Shown: positions 8,140 through 17,305, counted from the first letter of the stretch. The stretch: 64,000 nt of DNA from Nocardioides immobilis (GCF_003515065.1 NZ_QXGH01000009.1:62001-126000), one strand, 5' to 3'. Notes: a model not told the origin generated them from the sequence alone. A program made the numbers and translations.

Positions 8140-9150
8140 ATGAAAGCACCACGCATAGCCGTCCTGGGAGCGGGCTCCTGGGGCACGACCGTCGGCGCGA
8201 TCGCCTCCCGAAGCTCTCCGACCATCGTGTGGGCGCGCGACCCCTCGGCGGCGCGCGAGATTGCGGAGTGCCGGACCAACGAGCGTTACCTACCCGGCGC
8301 CTCGCTCCCCCGTGGCCTTCGCGCGACGTCCGACCTCGCCGAAGCCGTCGAGAGGGCCGACGTCCTGGTGGCCGGCGTGCCCTCGCAGGGGCTCCGGTCG
8401 GTGCTCCGCAACGTTGCGCCGATCCTCCGCCCCTGGGTACCGGTGGTGAGCCTGGTGAAGGGCCTCGAGCGGGGCACTCACAAGACGATGACGCAAGTCG
8501 TGGCGGAGGAGTTGCCGGGCCACCCCGCGGGTGCGCTCTCAGGGCCGAACATCGCCAAGGAAGTCGCCAGCGGCATGGCGGCGGCCGCCACGTTGGCGAT
8601 GCCCGACCAAGGCCTCGCCGCGCAGCTTGCCGATCTGTTCCGGACCGACAAGTTCCGCATCTACTCCAGCAATGACGTCGTCGGCGTCGAGATGGCGGGT
8701 GCGTGCAAGAACGTCTACGCGATCGCAGTAGGAATGGCCGACGGCGCCCAGGCGGGGGCCAACACCAAGGCGATGGTGATGACCAGGTCCGGCCGCGAGA
8801 TGGCCCGTCTCGGCGAAGCGCTCGGTGGCCGACGCGAGACCTTCGCCGGCTTGGCAGGCATGGGCGACCTGATCGTCACCTGCACCAGCCCGCACAGCCG
8901 CAACAGGCACGTGGGCGAAGGCCTCGGCCAGGGCCGAGCGCTCGCTGACGTCCTCGCCGGCATGAGCCAGGTGGCTGAGGGCGTCACGACCACGCCCGTC
9001 GTGGTCGAGCTGGCTGAGCAGGTGGGCATCTGCGTCCCTATCGCTCGCGAGGTGCTCGGCGTCGTCGAGCAGGGACGAACCGTCAAGGACGCGTATCGAG
9101 GACTGCTGCGCAGCGCGCCCGGTCACGAGACCGAAGGAGACGGCTGGTAG
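8140..9150 (+). CDS. gpsA: Glycerol-3-phosphate dehydrogenase [NAD(P)+]
   Basis: This 336-residue enzyme reduces dihydroxyacetone phosphate to sn-glycerol 3-phosphate, the backbone of phospholipids. It has the N-terminal dinucleotide-binding loop VLGAGSWGTTVG, the family motif LSGPNIAKEVASG, GACKNVYAIAVG with the catalytic Lys, and NTKAMVMTRSGREMARLG. Length and motifs are normal and complete. The ATG at 8140 follows GGAG. Its last 68 bp overlap the end of the convergent membrane-protein gene on the other strand. A second, housekeeping gpsA may exist elsewhere in the genome; this copy sits among lipid genes. Confidence 0.95.
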   Translation: MKAPRIAVLGAGSWGTTVGAIASRSSPTIVWARDPSAAREIAECRTNERYLPGASLPRGLRATSDLAEAVERADVLVAGVPSQGLRSVLRNVAPILRPWVPVVSLVKGLERGTHKTMTQVVAEELPGHPAGALSGPNIAKEVASGMAAAATLAMPDQGLAAQLADLFRTDKFRIYSSNDVVGVEMAGACKNVYAIAVGMADGAQAGANTKAMVMTRSGREMARLGEALGGRRETFAGLAGMGDLIVTCTSPHSRNRHVGEGLGQGRALADVLAGMSQVAEGVTTTPVVVELAEQVGICVPIAREVLGVVEQGRTVKDAYRGLLRSAPGHETEGDGW

Positions 9151-10342
9151 TCCCCCACGCGTCGGCTGGGTCAGCCGAGGAGGCGGGCCGGGTGGCGATC
9201 GGGGCACGACCGCTGAGGCTTCGACGTCGGACGACGGTCGCAAGGGCAGCAACCACCGGCACGCCCGGAGCGACCATCAGGCCGACCAGGTATCCCTCCG
9301 CAGCACCGACCCACGAGGTCGATGCGATCCCGACCACGACTGCTGCCCAGGGCGCGAGCGCGACGCCGACGAGAAGTGAGTCCCAGTCCTGAGCTCGCGT
9401 TCTCAGGTTGCGCGAGCCCAGCGAGCCCTTGACGCAGATCGCGACGGATACGAGGACCGGGACGGCATGGAACCAGGGCAGCTCGCCCGGTCCCGCCCCA
9501 GCTCCGGGCTGTCGCACGACCACGATGACGCACCCCAGCACGGCCAGCACCACGAGCGGCAGCCACCGGTGGCGAACACCGGGATGCCGGTCGTCCCTTG
9601 GGGTGCCGCTCCGAGCCATCACGGCGAGTGAACCCGCCGCCGGCGCCGCGACGGCGAGTACGACGGAGCCCACTTCGAGGTTGGTCAACATGTCGTGCCG
9701 GGGAAACAGCGGCGCCAGGCACGTCCACAGGAGACGCAGGACGGGCGCGGTCAGCATGAAGGCGATGTTGAGCGCCATCCACGCCCGGTGGGCATCCGCG
9801 TCACCCTGACGGGCACTCCGGGTCGCCAGGACCGCCGTCCCCACGGTGCTCAGCGCGAGGACCCAGAGCTGCCACCGGAAGGCGACCTGGCCGGCGACGT
9901 CGAGCCGCGGACTCACCAGCAGGAAGAGGATCGCCGCGCCCATGCTGGTCCCCATCAGCGCGAGGTATGTCCGGCCCACGAGCCGATGGACCCGCCGAGT
10001 CAACCTGTGCGCCGTCACGCACTGGAGAGCGGCAACGAGAAGGGCGAAGCCACCCAGCACCGTGTGCACGAGCATGATCACGCGATGGTCGACGTAGGCG
10101 CCCGATCGGAGCGCCGCCACCGATCCGCGCCCAGCGGCGTAGGCATGTCCGCCGACCCAAGCGTCCACCCGCTCCTGCAACCGAGGTGCGTCCGGCACCA
10201 CGGTGAACCACATCGAGCTGATCGCGATGGGTGCGTAGAGCAGCGCAAGTGCGAGCACGGACCAGGCAACGACACTTCCCCGTGAAGAGCCGCGGCCGCG
10301 GTCAGTACGACCGCGGCAGGCCAAGGGAGTGCTGGGCGACAT
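9083..10342 (-). CDS. DUF2306-like multi-pass membrane protein
   Basis: This protein of up to 419 residues has about ten hydrophobic helices. The N-terminal half resembles DUF2306 membrane proteins: helix LVHTVLGGFALLVAALQ followed by RRVHRLVGRTYLALMG. The C-terminal half adds further helices and a basic tail. The ATG at 10342 lies inside the upstream acyl-CoA dehydrogenase gene (41-bp overlap) and has only a distant GGGAG; a GTG at about 10258 is possible. The 3' end overlaps convergent gpsA. It closes the beta-oxidation operon; its function is unknown. Confidence 0.65.
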   Translation of the reverse strand: MSPSTPLACRGRTDRGRGSSRGSVVAWSVLALALLYAPIAISSMWFTVVPDAPRLQERVDAWVGGHAYAAGRGSVAALRSGAYVDHRVIMLVHTVLGGFALLVAALQCVTAHRLTRRVHRLVGRTYLALMGTSMGAAILFLLVSPRLDVAGQVAFRWQLWVLALSTVGTAVLATRSARQGDADAHRAWMALNIAFMLTAPVLRLLWTCLAPLFPRHDMLTNLEVGSVVLAVAAPAAGSLAVMARSGTPRDDRHPGVRHRWLPLVVLAVLGCVIVVVRQPGAGAGPGELPWFHAVPVLVSVAICVKGSLGSRNLRTRAQDWDSLLVGVALAPWAAVVVGIASTSWVGAAEGYLVGLMVAPGVPVVAALATVVRRRSLSGRAPIATRPASSADPADAWGTTSRLLRSRDRARCAAVLDTRP

Positions 10343-11456
10343 AGTTCAGGATCATCTCCCTGTTGACCGGTGCGATCCGGAGCACGCGGGCGAGGCCCCA
10401 CAGGGGAATGAGTCCGTACTCCGACGCGACGCCATTGCCGCCGTGGCACTGGATCGCGGCATCCAAGGCTGCCAGAGCTGCCTCTGCTGCCAGGTACTTG
10501 GCCATGTTGGCGGCCTCGCCGGCGGGTTGCCTCTCGTCGTGCAGCCAGGCCGCACGCTTCGTCATCAGCTGCGCCGCCTCGACCTCGATCCGGGCGGCCG
10601 CGAGCGCGTGGGCAACGCCCTGGTGGGCGCCGATCGGTGCGTCCCAGACGGTCCGCTGGTTCGCGTAGTCGGCAGCGCGAGCGAGTGCGTACCGTCCGAT
10701 CCCCACCAGGAGGGCCGCACCCGTCACGCGCTCGGGATTGAGGCCGTGGAAGACCTGCTTGAACCCGGCGCCCTCGGTGCCGATCAGCCGGCTCGATGGG
10801 ACACGGACATCGTCGAAGAAGAGCGTGTACTGGCGTTCCGGAAGCGCGACCGAGACCGGCAGCGGCTGGGCCACCAGCCCGGGGGCGTCCGTGTCGACGA
10901 CGAGGAGCGACAGCTCCGCGGCACCCGTCGCGGGATCCGTGCCGGTCCGGGCGACGACCAGGACGGCGTCGGCGACATCGATGCCCGAGATGTAGTGCTT
11001 CTGGCCGCGCAGGACGTAGTCGTCGCCGTCGCGCCGCGCCGCGGTGGTGATCCGGTGCGCGTTGGATCCGGCGTCCGGCTCTGTGATCGCGAAGACGATC
11101 CGCCCCCGGCCGCTGGCGAGTCGGGGCAGCCATTCCTCGCGCTGCTCGGGCGTCCCGAACTCGCTGATGACCTCACCGCTGATGGCGCTTGCGACCAGGA
11201 GCAGGAGAAGGGGGCAGCCGGCCGCCGCGGTCTCCTCGACGACGGCGGCGAGCTCGGCGAGGCCAGCACCGCCTCCGCCGTACTCCTCGGGGATGTTGAT
11301 ACCGATGTACCCGTGCTCCCCGAGCGCCGTCCACAGCTCCTCGGTGAACTCGCGGGCCTCGGCCTTGCGCGTGTAGTAGTCGTTGCCGTACCGGGCGCAG
11401 ATCCCGGCGACGGCCTTCCTCAGTGCGTTGTCATCCTCAGTGACCTGGAAGTCCAT
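10302..11456 (-). CDS. Acyl-CoA dehydrogenase
   Basis: This 384-residue FAD enzyme should introduce the alpha-beta double bond in an acyl-CoA. It has the PEEYGGGGAGL loop, FAITEPDAGSNAHR of the FAD/substrate site, and YANQRTVWDAPIGAHQGVAHALA of the C-terminal domain. In place of the usual C-terminal EGTxEI segment it has RIAPVNREMILNY, so the position of the catalytic base is not the classical one. It starts 4 bp after the F420-type oxidoreductase stop and overlaps the membrane-protein gene. It forms the third step of a complete beta-oxidation operon running from 15940 to 9083. Confidence 0.9.
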   Translation of the reverse strand: MDFQVTEDDNALRKAVAGICARYGNDYYTRKAEAREFTEELWTALGEHGYIGINIPEEYGGGGAGLAELAAVVEETAAAGCPLLLLLVASAISGEVISEFGTPEQREEWLPRLASGRGRIVFAITEPDAGSNAHRITTAARRDGDDYVLRGQKHYISGIDVADAVLVVARTGTDPATGAAELSLLVVDTDAPGLVAQPLPVSVALPERQYTLFFDDVRVPSSRLIGTEGAGFKQVFHGLNPERVTGAALLVGIGRYALARAADYANQRTVWDAPIGAHQGVAHALAAARIEVEAAQLMTKRAAWLHDERQPAGEAANMAKYLAAEAALAALDAAIQCHGGNGVASEYGLIPLWGLARVLRIAPVNREMILNYVAQHSLGLPRSY

Positions 11457-11460
11457 CGAG

Positions 11461-12513
11461 CTATCCCTTCAGTGAAGACGATCGGTCCTTGACTGCCGCA
11501 ACGACCCGGCGGCCAGCATCGGGAGCGAGACGGTACGGCGCATAGAGGGTGAACCGGTCGATGATGTCGCCGAACCGGCGGCCGATCTCGGCCGCGGCCC
11601 CCTCGGGAGTGCCGACGACGGCGAACGCGTCGAGGACCGAGTCGTCGACGAGCGCATCCATCTCGGACCACCGTCCAGTGACAGACAACTGGTGGAGCTC
11701 CTCGTGCAGGCTCCCCCATCCATGCTGCTCGAGCACGGGTCGGTAGGCGGGCGTGGCACCGTAGAAGGCCAACTGGTGCCGCACCGAGGCGACCGCCTGG
11801 TGCATCTCCTCGTCGGTCTCCCCGGTCGCCACGAATCCCGGGTACGCGATCGTGAACCGGGATCGGTCGCGGCCGATCCGAGCAAGGGCTCCCTCCACGA
11901 GCGGGAGGGTGACGTCACGCAGGTAGCGCTCGGTGGTGAAGCCGTGGATAAAGATCCCGTCCGCGGCCTCGGCGGCGACCTCAGTCATTCTCGGACCGAC
12001 GGCCGCGATCATGACAGCCGGTCGGCCCCACTGGTGGCGAGCCGGGGTGAACATCGGCGTCATCAGCGTGTGGTTGTAGAAGTCACCGCGGAAGTCGAGC
12101 CGGTCACCGCGCTCCCAGCTGTCCCAGATCGCGTGCAGGGCCGCGACGTACTCAGCCATCCGGGCCGCCGGCCGCGACCACGGCATGCCGTACCGCCGTT
12201 CGATGTGCGCCTTGACCTGGGTCCCTAGGCCGAGGACGAACCTGCCGCCGCTGAAGGACTGAAGGTCGTTTGCTGCCGCGGCCACTGTCATGGGGCTCCT
12301 CGCGAACGCGACCGCGACGGCCGTCCCGACCGTCAGTGAGGGCGCGTGCTCAGCCGCGATGAGCGGCGCGAGGAACGGGTCGCGGCCGACCTCGGTGCTC
12401 CACACACCGTCGTAGCCGCTCTGCTCTGCCGTCACGGCCTGCGCGATGACCTCGGAGAACCTGCCGCCGTCGGAGCCGTCGATGCCGCCGCCGACGTTGG
12501 CGTCGATCTTCAC
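11461..12513 (-). CDS. LLM-class F420-dependent oxidoreductase (TIGR03617-like)
   Basis: This 350-residue protein is a luciferase-like TIM-barrel flavin/F420 oxidoreductase. It starts VKIDANVGGG, then has GYDGVWSTEVGRDPF, RFVLGLGTQVKAHIERRYG and MPWSRPAARM, the pattern of the TIGR03617 group. The GTG start at 12513 overlaps the TGA of the upstream gene as GTGA, a strong sign of translational coupling, and it is the point where homology begins although the frame stays open further upstream. Within this operon it may reduce an enoyl or keto group that ordinary beta-oxidation cannot handle; the substrate is unknown. Confidence 0.88.
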   Translation of the reverse strand: MKIDANVGGGIDGSDGGRFSEVIAQAVTAEQSGYDGVWSTEVGRDPFLAPLIAAEHAPSLTVGTAVAVAFARSPMTVAAAANDLQSFSGGRFVLGLGTQVKAHIERRYGMPWSRPAARMAEYVAALHAIWDSWERGDRLDFRGDFYNHTLMTPMFTPARHQWGRPAVMIAAVGPRMTEVAAEAADGIFIHGFTTERYLRDVTLPLVEGALARIGRDRSRFTIAYPGFVATGETDEEMHQAVASVRHQLAFYGATPAYRPVLEQHGWGSLHEELHQLSVTGRWSEMDALVDDSVLDAFAVVGTPEGAAAEIGRRFGDIIDRFTLYAPYRLAPDAGRRVVAAVKDRSSSLKG

Positions 12514-14696
12514 GCGCTGAGCTCCGGGCGACCCGCGGCATCGACCAGCGAGGCCGGCGGACGGAATCGCTCCCCGTACCTCGCCGCGAGCTGCTCGGCC
12601 CGGGCGACGAAGCCGGCCTTGCCGCCGTCGTACTGGTCGAGGAAGCGCAGCACGCCACCCGTCCAAGCGGGGAAGCCGATGCCCATCAGCGAACCGACAT
12701 TGGCGTCCCACGACGACTCGATCACGCCCGCGGCGTGAGCCGCCCACGCCTCGAGCACCTCCGCGAAGAGGAGGCGCTCGCTGAGGTCCCGCAGCGGCGG
12801 GCAAGGGGCCTGGTTCGGGAATTGCTCTGCCAGCCCGGACCAGAAGCCGTTACGGCGACCCTGCTCGTCGTAGTCGTAGAAGCCACCGCCACCTGCCCGT
12901 CCGACCCTCCCCAGCTCGTCGATGAGCCGGTCGAAGACGGCATGACAGGGATGGGCAGTCCAGGACTCACCGGCCGCTTCGGCGGCCGCCCGCGCTTCCT
13001 CCCGGACGTCACGGGGCAGAGTCAGGGTGAGCTCGTCGAGGAGCTGCAGGGGGCCCGCCGGGTAGCCCATCTGCAGTGCAGCCTGCTCGATGCTCGCGGC
13101 CGGGACTCCCTCACCCAGCATCGCCACCGCCTCGTTGAGGCGGGCGATGATCACCCGGCTGGTGAAGAAGCCACGGCTGTCGTTCACCACGATCGGGGTC
13201 TTGCCGAGCTGGAGCACCAGGTCGAACGCGTTGGCGAGAGTGTCGTCGGACGTCGACTCACCACGGATGATCTCGACCAGCGGCATCCGGTCCACGGGCG
13301 AGAAGAAGTGCACGCCCACGAAGTCCTGCGGACGGTCGACCCCCGCTGCGAGGGACGTGATCGGCAGGGTAGAGGTGTTGGAGCCGAGCACGGCCTCCTG
13401 CCCGACGACTCGATCGATCTCGCCGAAGACCGCTGCCTTCAGGGCGAGGTTCTCGAAGACCGCCTCGATGATGAAGTCGGCTCCGCCGAGGTCGGCGATC
13501 CGATCGGTGGCGGTGATCCGGGCGACCAGGGCATCCGCATCGGCCTGCGTCCGCTGCCCGCGGTCGACCGCCCTGGCCGCGACCTTCGCCGAGTACGCCC
13601 TGCCCTTCTCGGCGGCTTCGAGCGATGTGTCGACGAGAACGACGTCGAAACCCGCCTTCGCGGCGGCGTACGCGATACCGGCGCCCATCATCCCGGCGCC
13701 TACGACTCCGACGCTGGAGAACCTGTGGACCGGCGCGTGGGCCGGGCGGCTCGCGCCGCTCTTGATCCGCTGGAGGTCGAAGAACGTCAGGTTGATCCGG
13801 TTCTTCGCGATCGGGGCGATGGCGATCTCGACGAAGTAGCGGGACTCGATGAGTCCAGCGGTGTCGATGTCGACCTGCGCTCCTTCGACGGCTGCCGCCA
13901 GGATCGCACGCTGTTCGGGCACCGGCGCGCCGGCGGTCTTCGCGCGCAGCGTCGACGAGAGGAAGGTGAGCTCTGCGAACAGCGGTCCTCCGGAAGGAGA
14001 CCCGCCGGGAATGGCGAACCCCTTGCGATCCCACGGCTGCGCAGCCTCGGGGTGCTCGGCGATCCACTGCTTGGCCCGCGGCAGCAAGTCGTCGGCCGAG
14101 CCGACGAGCTCGTCGACCAAGCCGATCTTCAGGGCCTCCTCGGGGCGGAAGCGCCGACCCGAGAGGAGGACCGAGTCCAGCGCCGCCCGGACACCGAGCA
14201 TGCGGACGGTCCGGACGATGCCTCCGCTCGCGGGCAGCAGACCGAGACCGACCTCCGGCAGTCCGACCTGCAGACGCGGGGCGTCGACGACCAGGCGATG
14301 GTGTGCCGCGAGTGCCAGCTCGAGGCCGCCTCCAAGGGCCGACCCGTTGATCGCCGCGACCACGGGGATGCCGAGCGTCTCCAGCGTTCGTAGCTGCGCC
14401 TTGATGTGGTTGAGGTGCGCCGTGAACGCTGCAGCGTCCTCACCGCCCAGTCCGACGATCTCGTTGAGGTCGCCGCCGGCGACGAATGTCGACTTTCCCG
14501 AGGTGATCACGACACCGGAGAGCTCCTCACGCTCCGCCTGGAGCCGGGCGACCACCTTCGTCAGCTCGGCGACGAAGCCCTTGTGAACGGTGTTGACCTC
14601 CTGCGTGGGGTCGTCGAGCGTGAGGACGACCACGCCGTCATCGTCCTTGCGCCAATCGATGATCGGGTTGTCCACCTGGGTCCGGACGTTGGTCAC
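12510..14696 (-). CDS. Fused enoyl-CoA hydratase / 3-hydroxyacyl-CoA dehydrogenase (FadB/FadJ-like)
   Basis: This 728-residue bifunctional enzyme carries out the second and third steps of beta-oxidation. Residues 1-190 are a crotonase domain (INGSALGGGLELALAAH). From about residue 315 follows the NAD domain VGVVGAGMMGAGIAYAAAK and the catalytic segment HFFSPVDRMPLVEII of 3-hydroxyacyl-CoA dehydrogenase, then its two C-terminal helical domains. The GTG at 14696 has GAGGAG six bases upstream and fits the family start; ATG 14930 further upstream lies inside the thiolase gene. It follows the thiolase by 29 bp and couples to the next gene through GTGA. Confidence 0.93.
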   Translation of the reverse strand: MTNVRTQVDNPIIDWRKDDDGVVVLTLDDPTQEVNTVHKGFVAELTKVVARLQAEREELSGVVITSGKSTFVAGGDLNEIVGLGGEDAAAFTAHLNHIKAQLRTLETLGIPVVAAINGSALGGGLELALAAHHRLVVDAPRLQVGLPEVGLGLLPASGGIVRTVRMLGVRAALDSVLLSGRRFRPEEALKIGLVDELVGSADDLLPRAKQWIAEHPEAAQPWDRKGFAIPGGSPSGGPLFAELTFLSSTLRAKTAGAPVPEQRAILAAAVEGAQVDIDTAGLIESRYFVEIAIAPIAKNRINLTFFDLQRIKSGASRPAHAPVHRFSSVGVVGAGMMGAGIAYAAAKAGFDVVLVDTSLEAAEKGRAYSAKVAARAVDRGQRTQADADALVARITATDRIADLGGADFIIEAVFENLALKAAVFGEIDRVVGQEAVLGSNTSTLPITSLAAGVDRPQDFVGVHFFSPVDRMPLVEIIRGESTSDDTLANAFDLVLQLGKTPIVVNDSRGFFTSRVIIARLNEAVAMLGEGVPAASIEQAALQMGYPAGPLQLLDELTLTLPRDVREEARAAAEAAGESWTAHPCHAVFDRLIDELGRVGRAGGGGFYDYDEQGRRNGFWSGLAEQFPNQAPCPPLRDLSERLLFAEVLEAWAAHAAGVIESSWDANVGSLMGIGFPAWTGGVLRFLDQYDGGKAGFVARAEQLAARYGERFRPPASLVDAAGRPELSA

Positions 14697-14725
14697 TTCT
14701 TCTCCTCGGGGGGTCGCTGCAGTCG

Positions 14726-15940
14726 TCACAGGCGCTCGATGATGGTTGCGATACCCATGCCGCCGCCGACGCAGAGCGTGACGAGCGCGCGGCGCTCGTT
14801 GCGACGCTCGAGCTCGTCGAGCACGGTCGAGACCAGCATCGCTCCGGTCGCTCCGAGCGGATGACCCATGGCAATGGCGCCGCCATTGACGTTGACCTTC
14901 TCGCTGGGGATCCGCAGGTCCTTCATCCACTTCAGGACGACCGACGCGAACGCCTCGTTGAGCTCGAAGAGGTCGATGTCGGCCAACGTCAGGCCCGCTG
15001 TCGCGAGCACCTTCTCGGTGGCGGGCCTCGGGCCGGTCAGCATGATCGTCGGGTCAGCCGCGGTGATCGCGGTGGCGACGACCCTCCCTCGTGGTTCGAG
15101 GCCGAACTGGAGCCCGGCCTGCTCGCTGCCGAGCAGGACCAGAGCAGCGCCGTCCACGATCCCCGACGAGTTGGCACCGGTGTGGACGTGGTCGATCCGG
15201 TCGAGCCAGTGGTACCTCTGAAGCGCGACCGCGTCGAAGCCGAGCCGCTTGCCCGGTATCTCGAAGGAAGGGGTCAGCGTGCCGAGCGACTCGACGGTCG
15301 AGCCCGGTCGGCGGTGCTCGTCGGTGTCGAGAACGACCACGCCGTTCTGGTCGGTCACCGGTACCACCGAGCGCTTGAAACGGCCCTCGACCCACGCGGT
15401 CTCCGCGCGCTGCTGCGAGGCAACCGCGTAGGCGTCGACGTCCTCCCTGCTGAACCCTTCGAGCGTCGCGATCAGGTCAGCCCCGATTCCTTGCGGGACG
15501 AAGTGGTGGTCGTACGTCGTGGTCGGGTCGGTGAAGAGCGCTCCTCCGTCGGAGAGCATCGGCACGCGCGACATGGACTCCACACCGCCGGCGAGCACCA
15601 ACCGGTCCCACCCGGACCGCACCTTCGCGGCCGCGATGTTCGTCGCTTCCAGCCCGGAGGCGCAGTAGCGGTTGATCTGTACCCCGGCGACGGTCTCCGG
15701 TAGTCCGGACACCTGGGCCACCGCCTTCGCGATGTCCCCTCCCTGCTCACCGATCGGGGTGACGACCCCGAGGACGATGTCGTCGATCACCGCTGGGTCC
15801 AGTCCCGGCAGCCGTCGGCAGAGCTCGCCGACGAGCCCGGCGACCAGGTCGACCGGCTTGGTCCCGTGCAGCGCCCCGCTCGCCTTTCCCCGTCCGCGTG
15901 GGGTACGAATCGCCTCGTAGATGAACGCCTCGTGCGCCAT
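14726..15940 (-). CDS. fadA: Acetyl-CoA C-acyltransferase (thiolase)
   Basis: This 404-residue thiolase cleaves 3-ketoacyl-CoA to acetyl-CoA and a shortened acyl-CoA. The acyl-accepting Cys lies in [13 protein letters not shown], the active-site His and the general base in [11 protein letters not shown] and [12 protein letters not shown], and LNEAFASV is present. It is the first gene of a five-gene beta-oxidation operon (thiolase, hydratase/dehydrogenase fusion, F420-type oxidoreductase, acyl-CoA dehydrogenase, membrane protein). A CCCCC-TGC-GGGGGG palindrome lies about 60 bp upstream, between it and the mobile-element remnant. Confidence 0.93.
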   Translation of the reverse strand: MAHEAFIYEAIRTPRGRGKASGALHGTKPVDLVAGLVGELCRRLPGLDPAVIDDIVLGVVTPIGEQGGDIAKAVAQVSGLPETVAGVQINRYCASGLEATNIAAAKVRSGWDRLVLAGGVESMSRVPMLSDGGALFTDPTTTYDHHFVPQGIGADLIATLEGFSREDVDAYAVASQQRAETAWVEGRFKRSVVPVTDQNGVVVLDTDEHRRPGSTVESLGTLTPSFEIPGKRLGFDAVALQRYHWLDRIDHVHTGANSSGIVDGAALVLLGSEQAGLQFGLEPRGRVVATAITAADPTIMLTGPRPATEKVLATAGLTLADIDLFELNEAFASVVLKWMKDLRIPSEKVNVNGGAIAMGHPLGATGAMLVSTVLDELERRNERRALVTLCVGGGMGIATIIERL

Positions 15941-15998
15941 GCATGCTCCTTCGTTGATAAGCCGGTTCGACGCTAGGTGGGCGCGGCGAGGGCAACAT

Positions 15999-16012
15999 CC
16001 CCCTGCGGGGGG
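15999..16012. promoter_or_regulatory. C-run/G-run palindrome upstream of the thiolase operon
   Basis: CCCCC-TGC-GGGGGG lies 59 bp upstream of the thiolase start, preceded by CAT and followed by AG as in the 2377 site (CA-C6-TT-G6-AG). It is the rightmost member of this motif group. Operator role inferred. Confidence 0.4.
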
Positions 16013-16086
16013 AGCTTGCCTGGCCTCAGGAGTGGTCCGACCTTTCCGTGGTCATCGGCACATTGAAGCGCTCGGGCACCTGCGCG

Positions 16087-16478
16087 TCAGATCGAGGGCT
16101 GCTCGGGCATCGGCCGGGCGCAGATGTTCCCAGCTTCCTTCTTGCTCATCCCGCACGCCCGCAACATCCGCGTGGTCATCAGGTCAGAAAGCTCGCCCGG
16201 CGTCGGCATCGGGATCGGGATCGAGCAGCGCTCCCCCGGCAGCCATCAGCCGAGCTGGCGGAATCGATGTCGAAGCGGTCGGCGGCGACCGCGCCTCGAT
16301 GTCGTCGCAGGGCACGCGGAGCCAGCCGCTCGTCGCGCGACAAGATCCGCACGCCCTCGTTGAGCAGCACCCGCATAATCTCCGGCATCTGGCGATGCAA
16401 TCGCTCGGTCATCCGGAAGCTGACCGCGAAGACCTCGGCCGAGTCCTCGATGCTGGCCACCACCTCGCTGCGCATGCC
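16087..16478 (-). pseudogene. Fragment resembling the C-terminal domain of a TetR regulator
   Basis: On the minus strand the translation reads MTERLHRQMPEIMRVLLNEG, GVRILSRDERLAPRALR and, in another frame, MLRACGMSKKEAGNICARPM before a stop at 16087. This looks like the last helices of a TetR ligand domain, but the frame changes in between and no start or HTH is present. It is a decayed fragment next to the thiolase promoter. Family assignment is by eye and uncertain. Confidence 0.35.
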
Positions 16479-16610
16479 GACCGGGACGCGGCCGCCTCCG
16501 CCGATGAGCTCATCGCCGACCTGCTCCGCATGTTCGGCCTCGATGGCGAGGAGGCGCGGGAGAACTGCCAACGCCCACTGCCCGACCTCGACGAGCTACG
16601 CGCGCCGAAC
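16470..16610 (+). pseudogene. Second TetR-like C-terminal fragment, opposite orientation
   Basis: On the plus strand ELIADLLRMFGLDGEEAREN then CQRPLPDLDEL lines up with the end of the neighbouring minus-strand fragment (EL, DL, RM, G, EA, C, RP-P spaced alike). Nothing upstream on this strand continues the domain. It seems to be the tail of a second TetR gene fused head-to-head to the first by rearrangement. The short length makes chance similarity possible. Confidence 0.25.
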
Positions 16611-16746
16611 GCCGCAGGCTGGGCCCGCACCATGGCCGCTGAGGGCACCAGAACCGCCGCGCGAGCCGTCTCCGACATACCCGCAGCATCCTCCGATTTC
16701 TCGCGACCGACGATGTGCCACACCTCGTGCATCGACGGCGGCGCCG

Positions 16747-16941
16747 TCAGCCATGCCCGCCGTCGGCGTGCCTATCGTCGACCCACGAGCCGCAGTTGGA
16801 GATCTGCACCAGCAAGTGGTCAAGGCACATCGTCGACCGCGGGTGAGCTGGTTCATGGCATCCGGGGAAATCGCAGTTGCTGACCAGTCCAGCGTGCTCG
16901 GGGACTCGGGCGCTGGCGTGCCGCGTTCTCACCGGAATCAT
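16747..16941 (-). CDS. Small Cys/His-rich hypothetical protein
   Basis: A 64-residue ORF with the pattern CDFPGCHEP then CLDHLL and a further Cys, which could bind one zinc ion. Its ATG at 16941 overlaps the stop of the upstream coiled-coil/HTH gene as ATGA, so the two look translationally coupled. I do not recognise the family. It sits in the mobile segment, where small zinc-finger proteins are common. Whether it is still expressed is doubtful because the gene before it is frameshifted. Confidence 0.4.
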   Translation of the reverse strand: MIPVRTRHASARVPEHAGLVSNCDFPGCHEPAHPRSTMCLDHLLVQISNCGSWVDDRHADGGHG

Positions 16942-17278
16942 CTGCCCGTCTCAAGATTGCTCTCGCGGGGGACTGTGTGCCTGAGTCGCCGTACGGTCGA
17001 TAGATCCAGGCCGGTCAGCCTCGCTACGTCGGTCAGCGATAGGCGCTCGCTCAGTAGCGCTCGACTGCGGATGCGGCGGCATGCTCCGCGGCTTCCATGG
17101 CGCGCTGGGCTTCGGCCCGGGCTTCCCACGCCACCTCGACGTCGACCGTGGCCTCATCGATGCGCTGTTCGCGGGCCAACTGCTGCGGGTCCAGTTGACG
17201 CCGGCGATCGCGCGCCGCCTTCAGCCGGCGTTCCCGGGCGCGGTCGCGACCGGCCTGCGCCTTTGCCGCGGTGCTCAC
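16938..17278 (-). pseudogene. Coiled-coil / helix-turn-helix gene, split by a frameshift
   Basis: The first 75 residues from GTG 17278 form a charged helix, KAQAGRDRARERRLKAARDR and onward to EAAEHAAASAVER, then a stop. A neighbouring frame continues without a gap as ALLSERLSLTDVARLTGLDL then STVRRLRHTV, a clear helix-turn-helix. Together they would make one protein of about 110 residues. The frame break is near 17055. It is divergent from the relaxase gene, and its ribosome site lies at the edge of the 96-bp repeats. It resembles small DNA-binding accessory proteins of actinobacterial mobile elements; it could be a decayed gene, a sequence error or, less likely, programmed frameshifting. Confidence 0.55.
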
Positions 17279-17305
17279 CCGCGACCACCTCTTCCTTGAT
17301 CCGTT

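Noticed and set aside
10288..10312. CCGCGGTC-N5-GACCGCGG hairpin as a terminator
   Set aside because: It lies inside the coding overlap of the acyl-CoA dehydrogenase and membrane protein genes, so termination there would cut the operon; more likely a coding coincidence.
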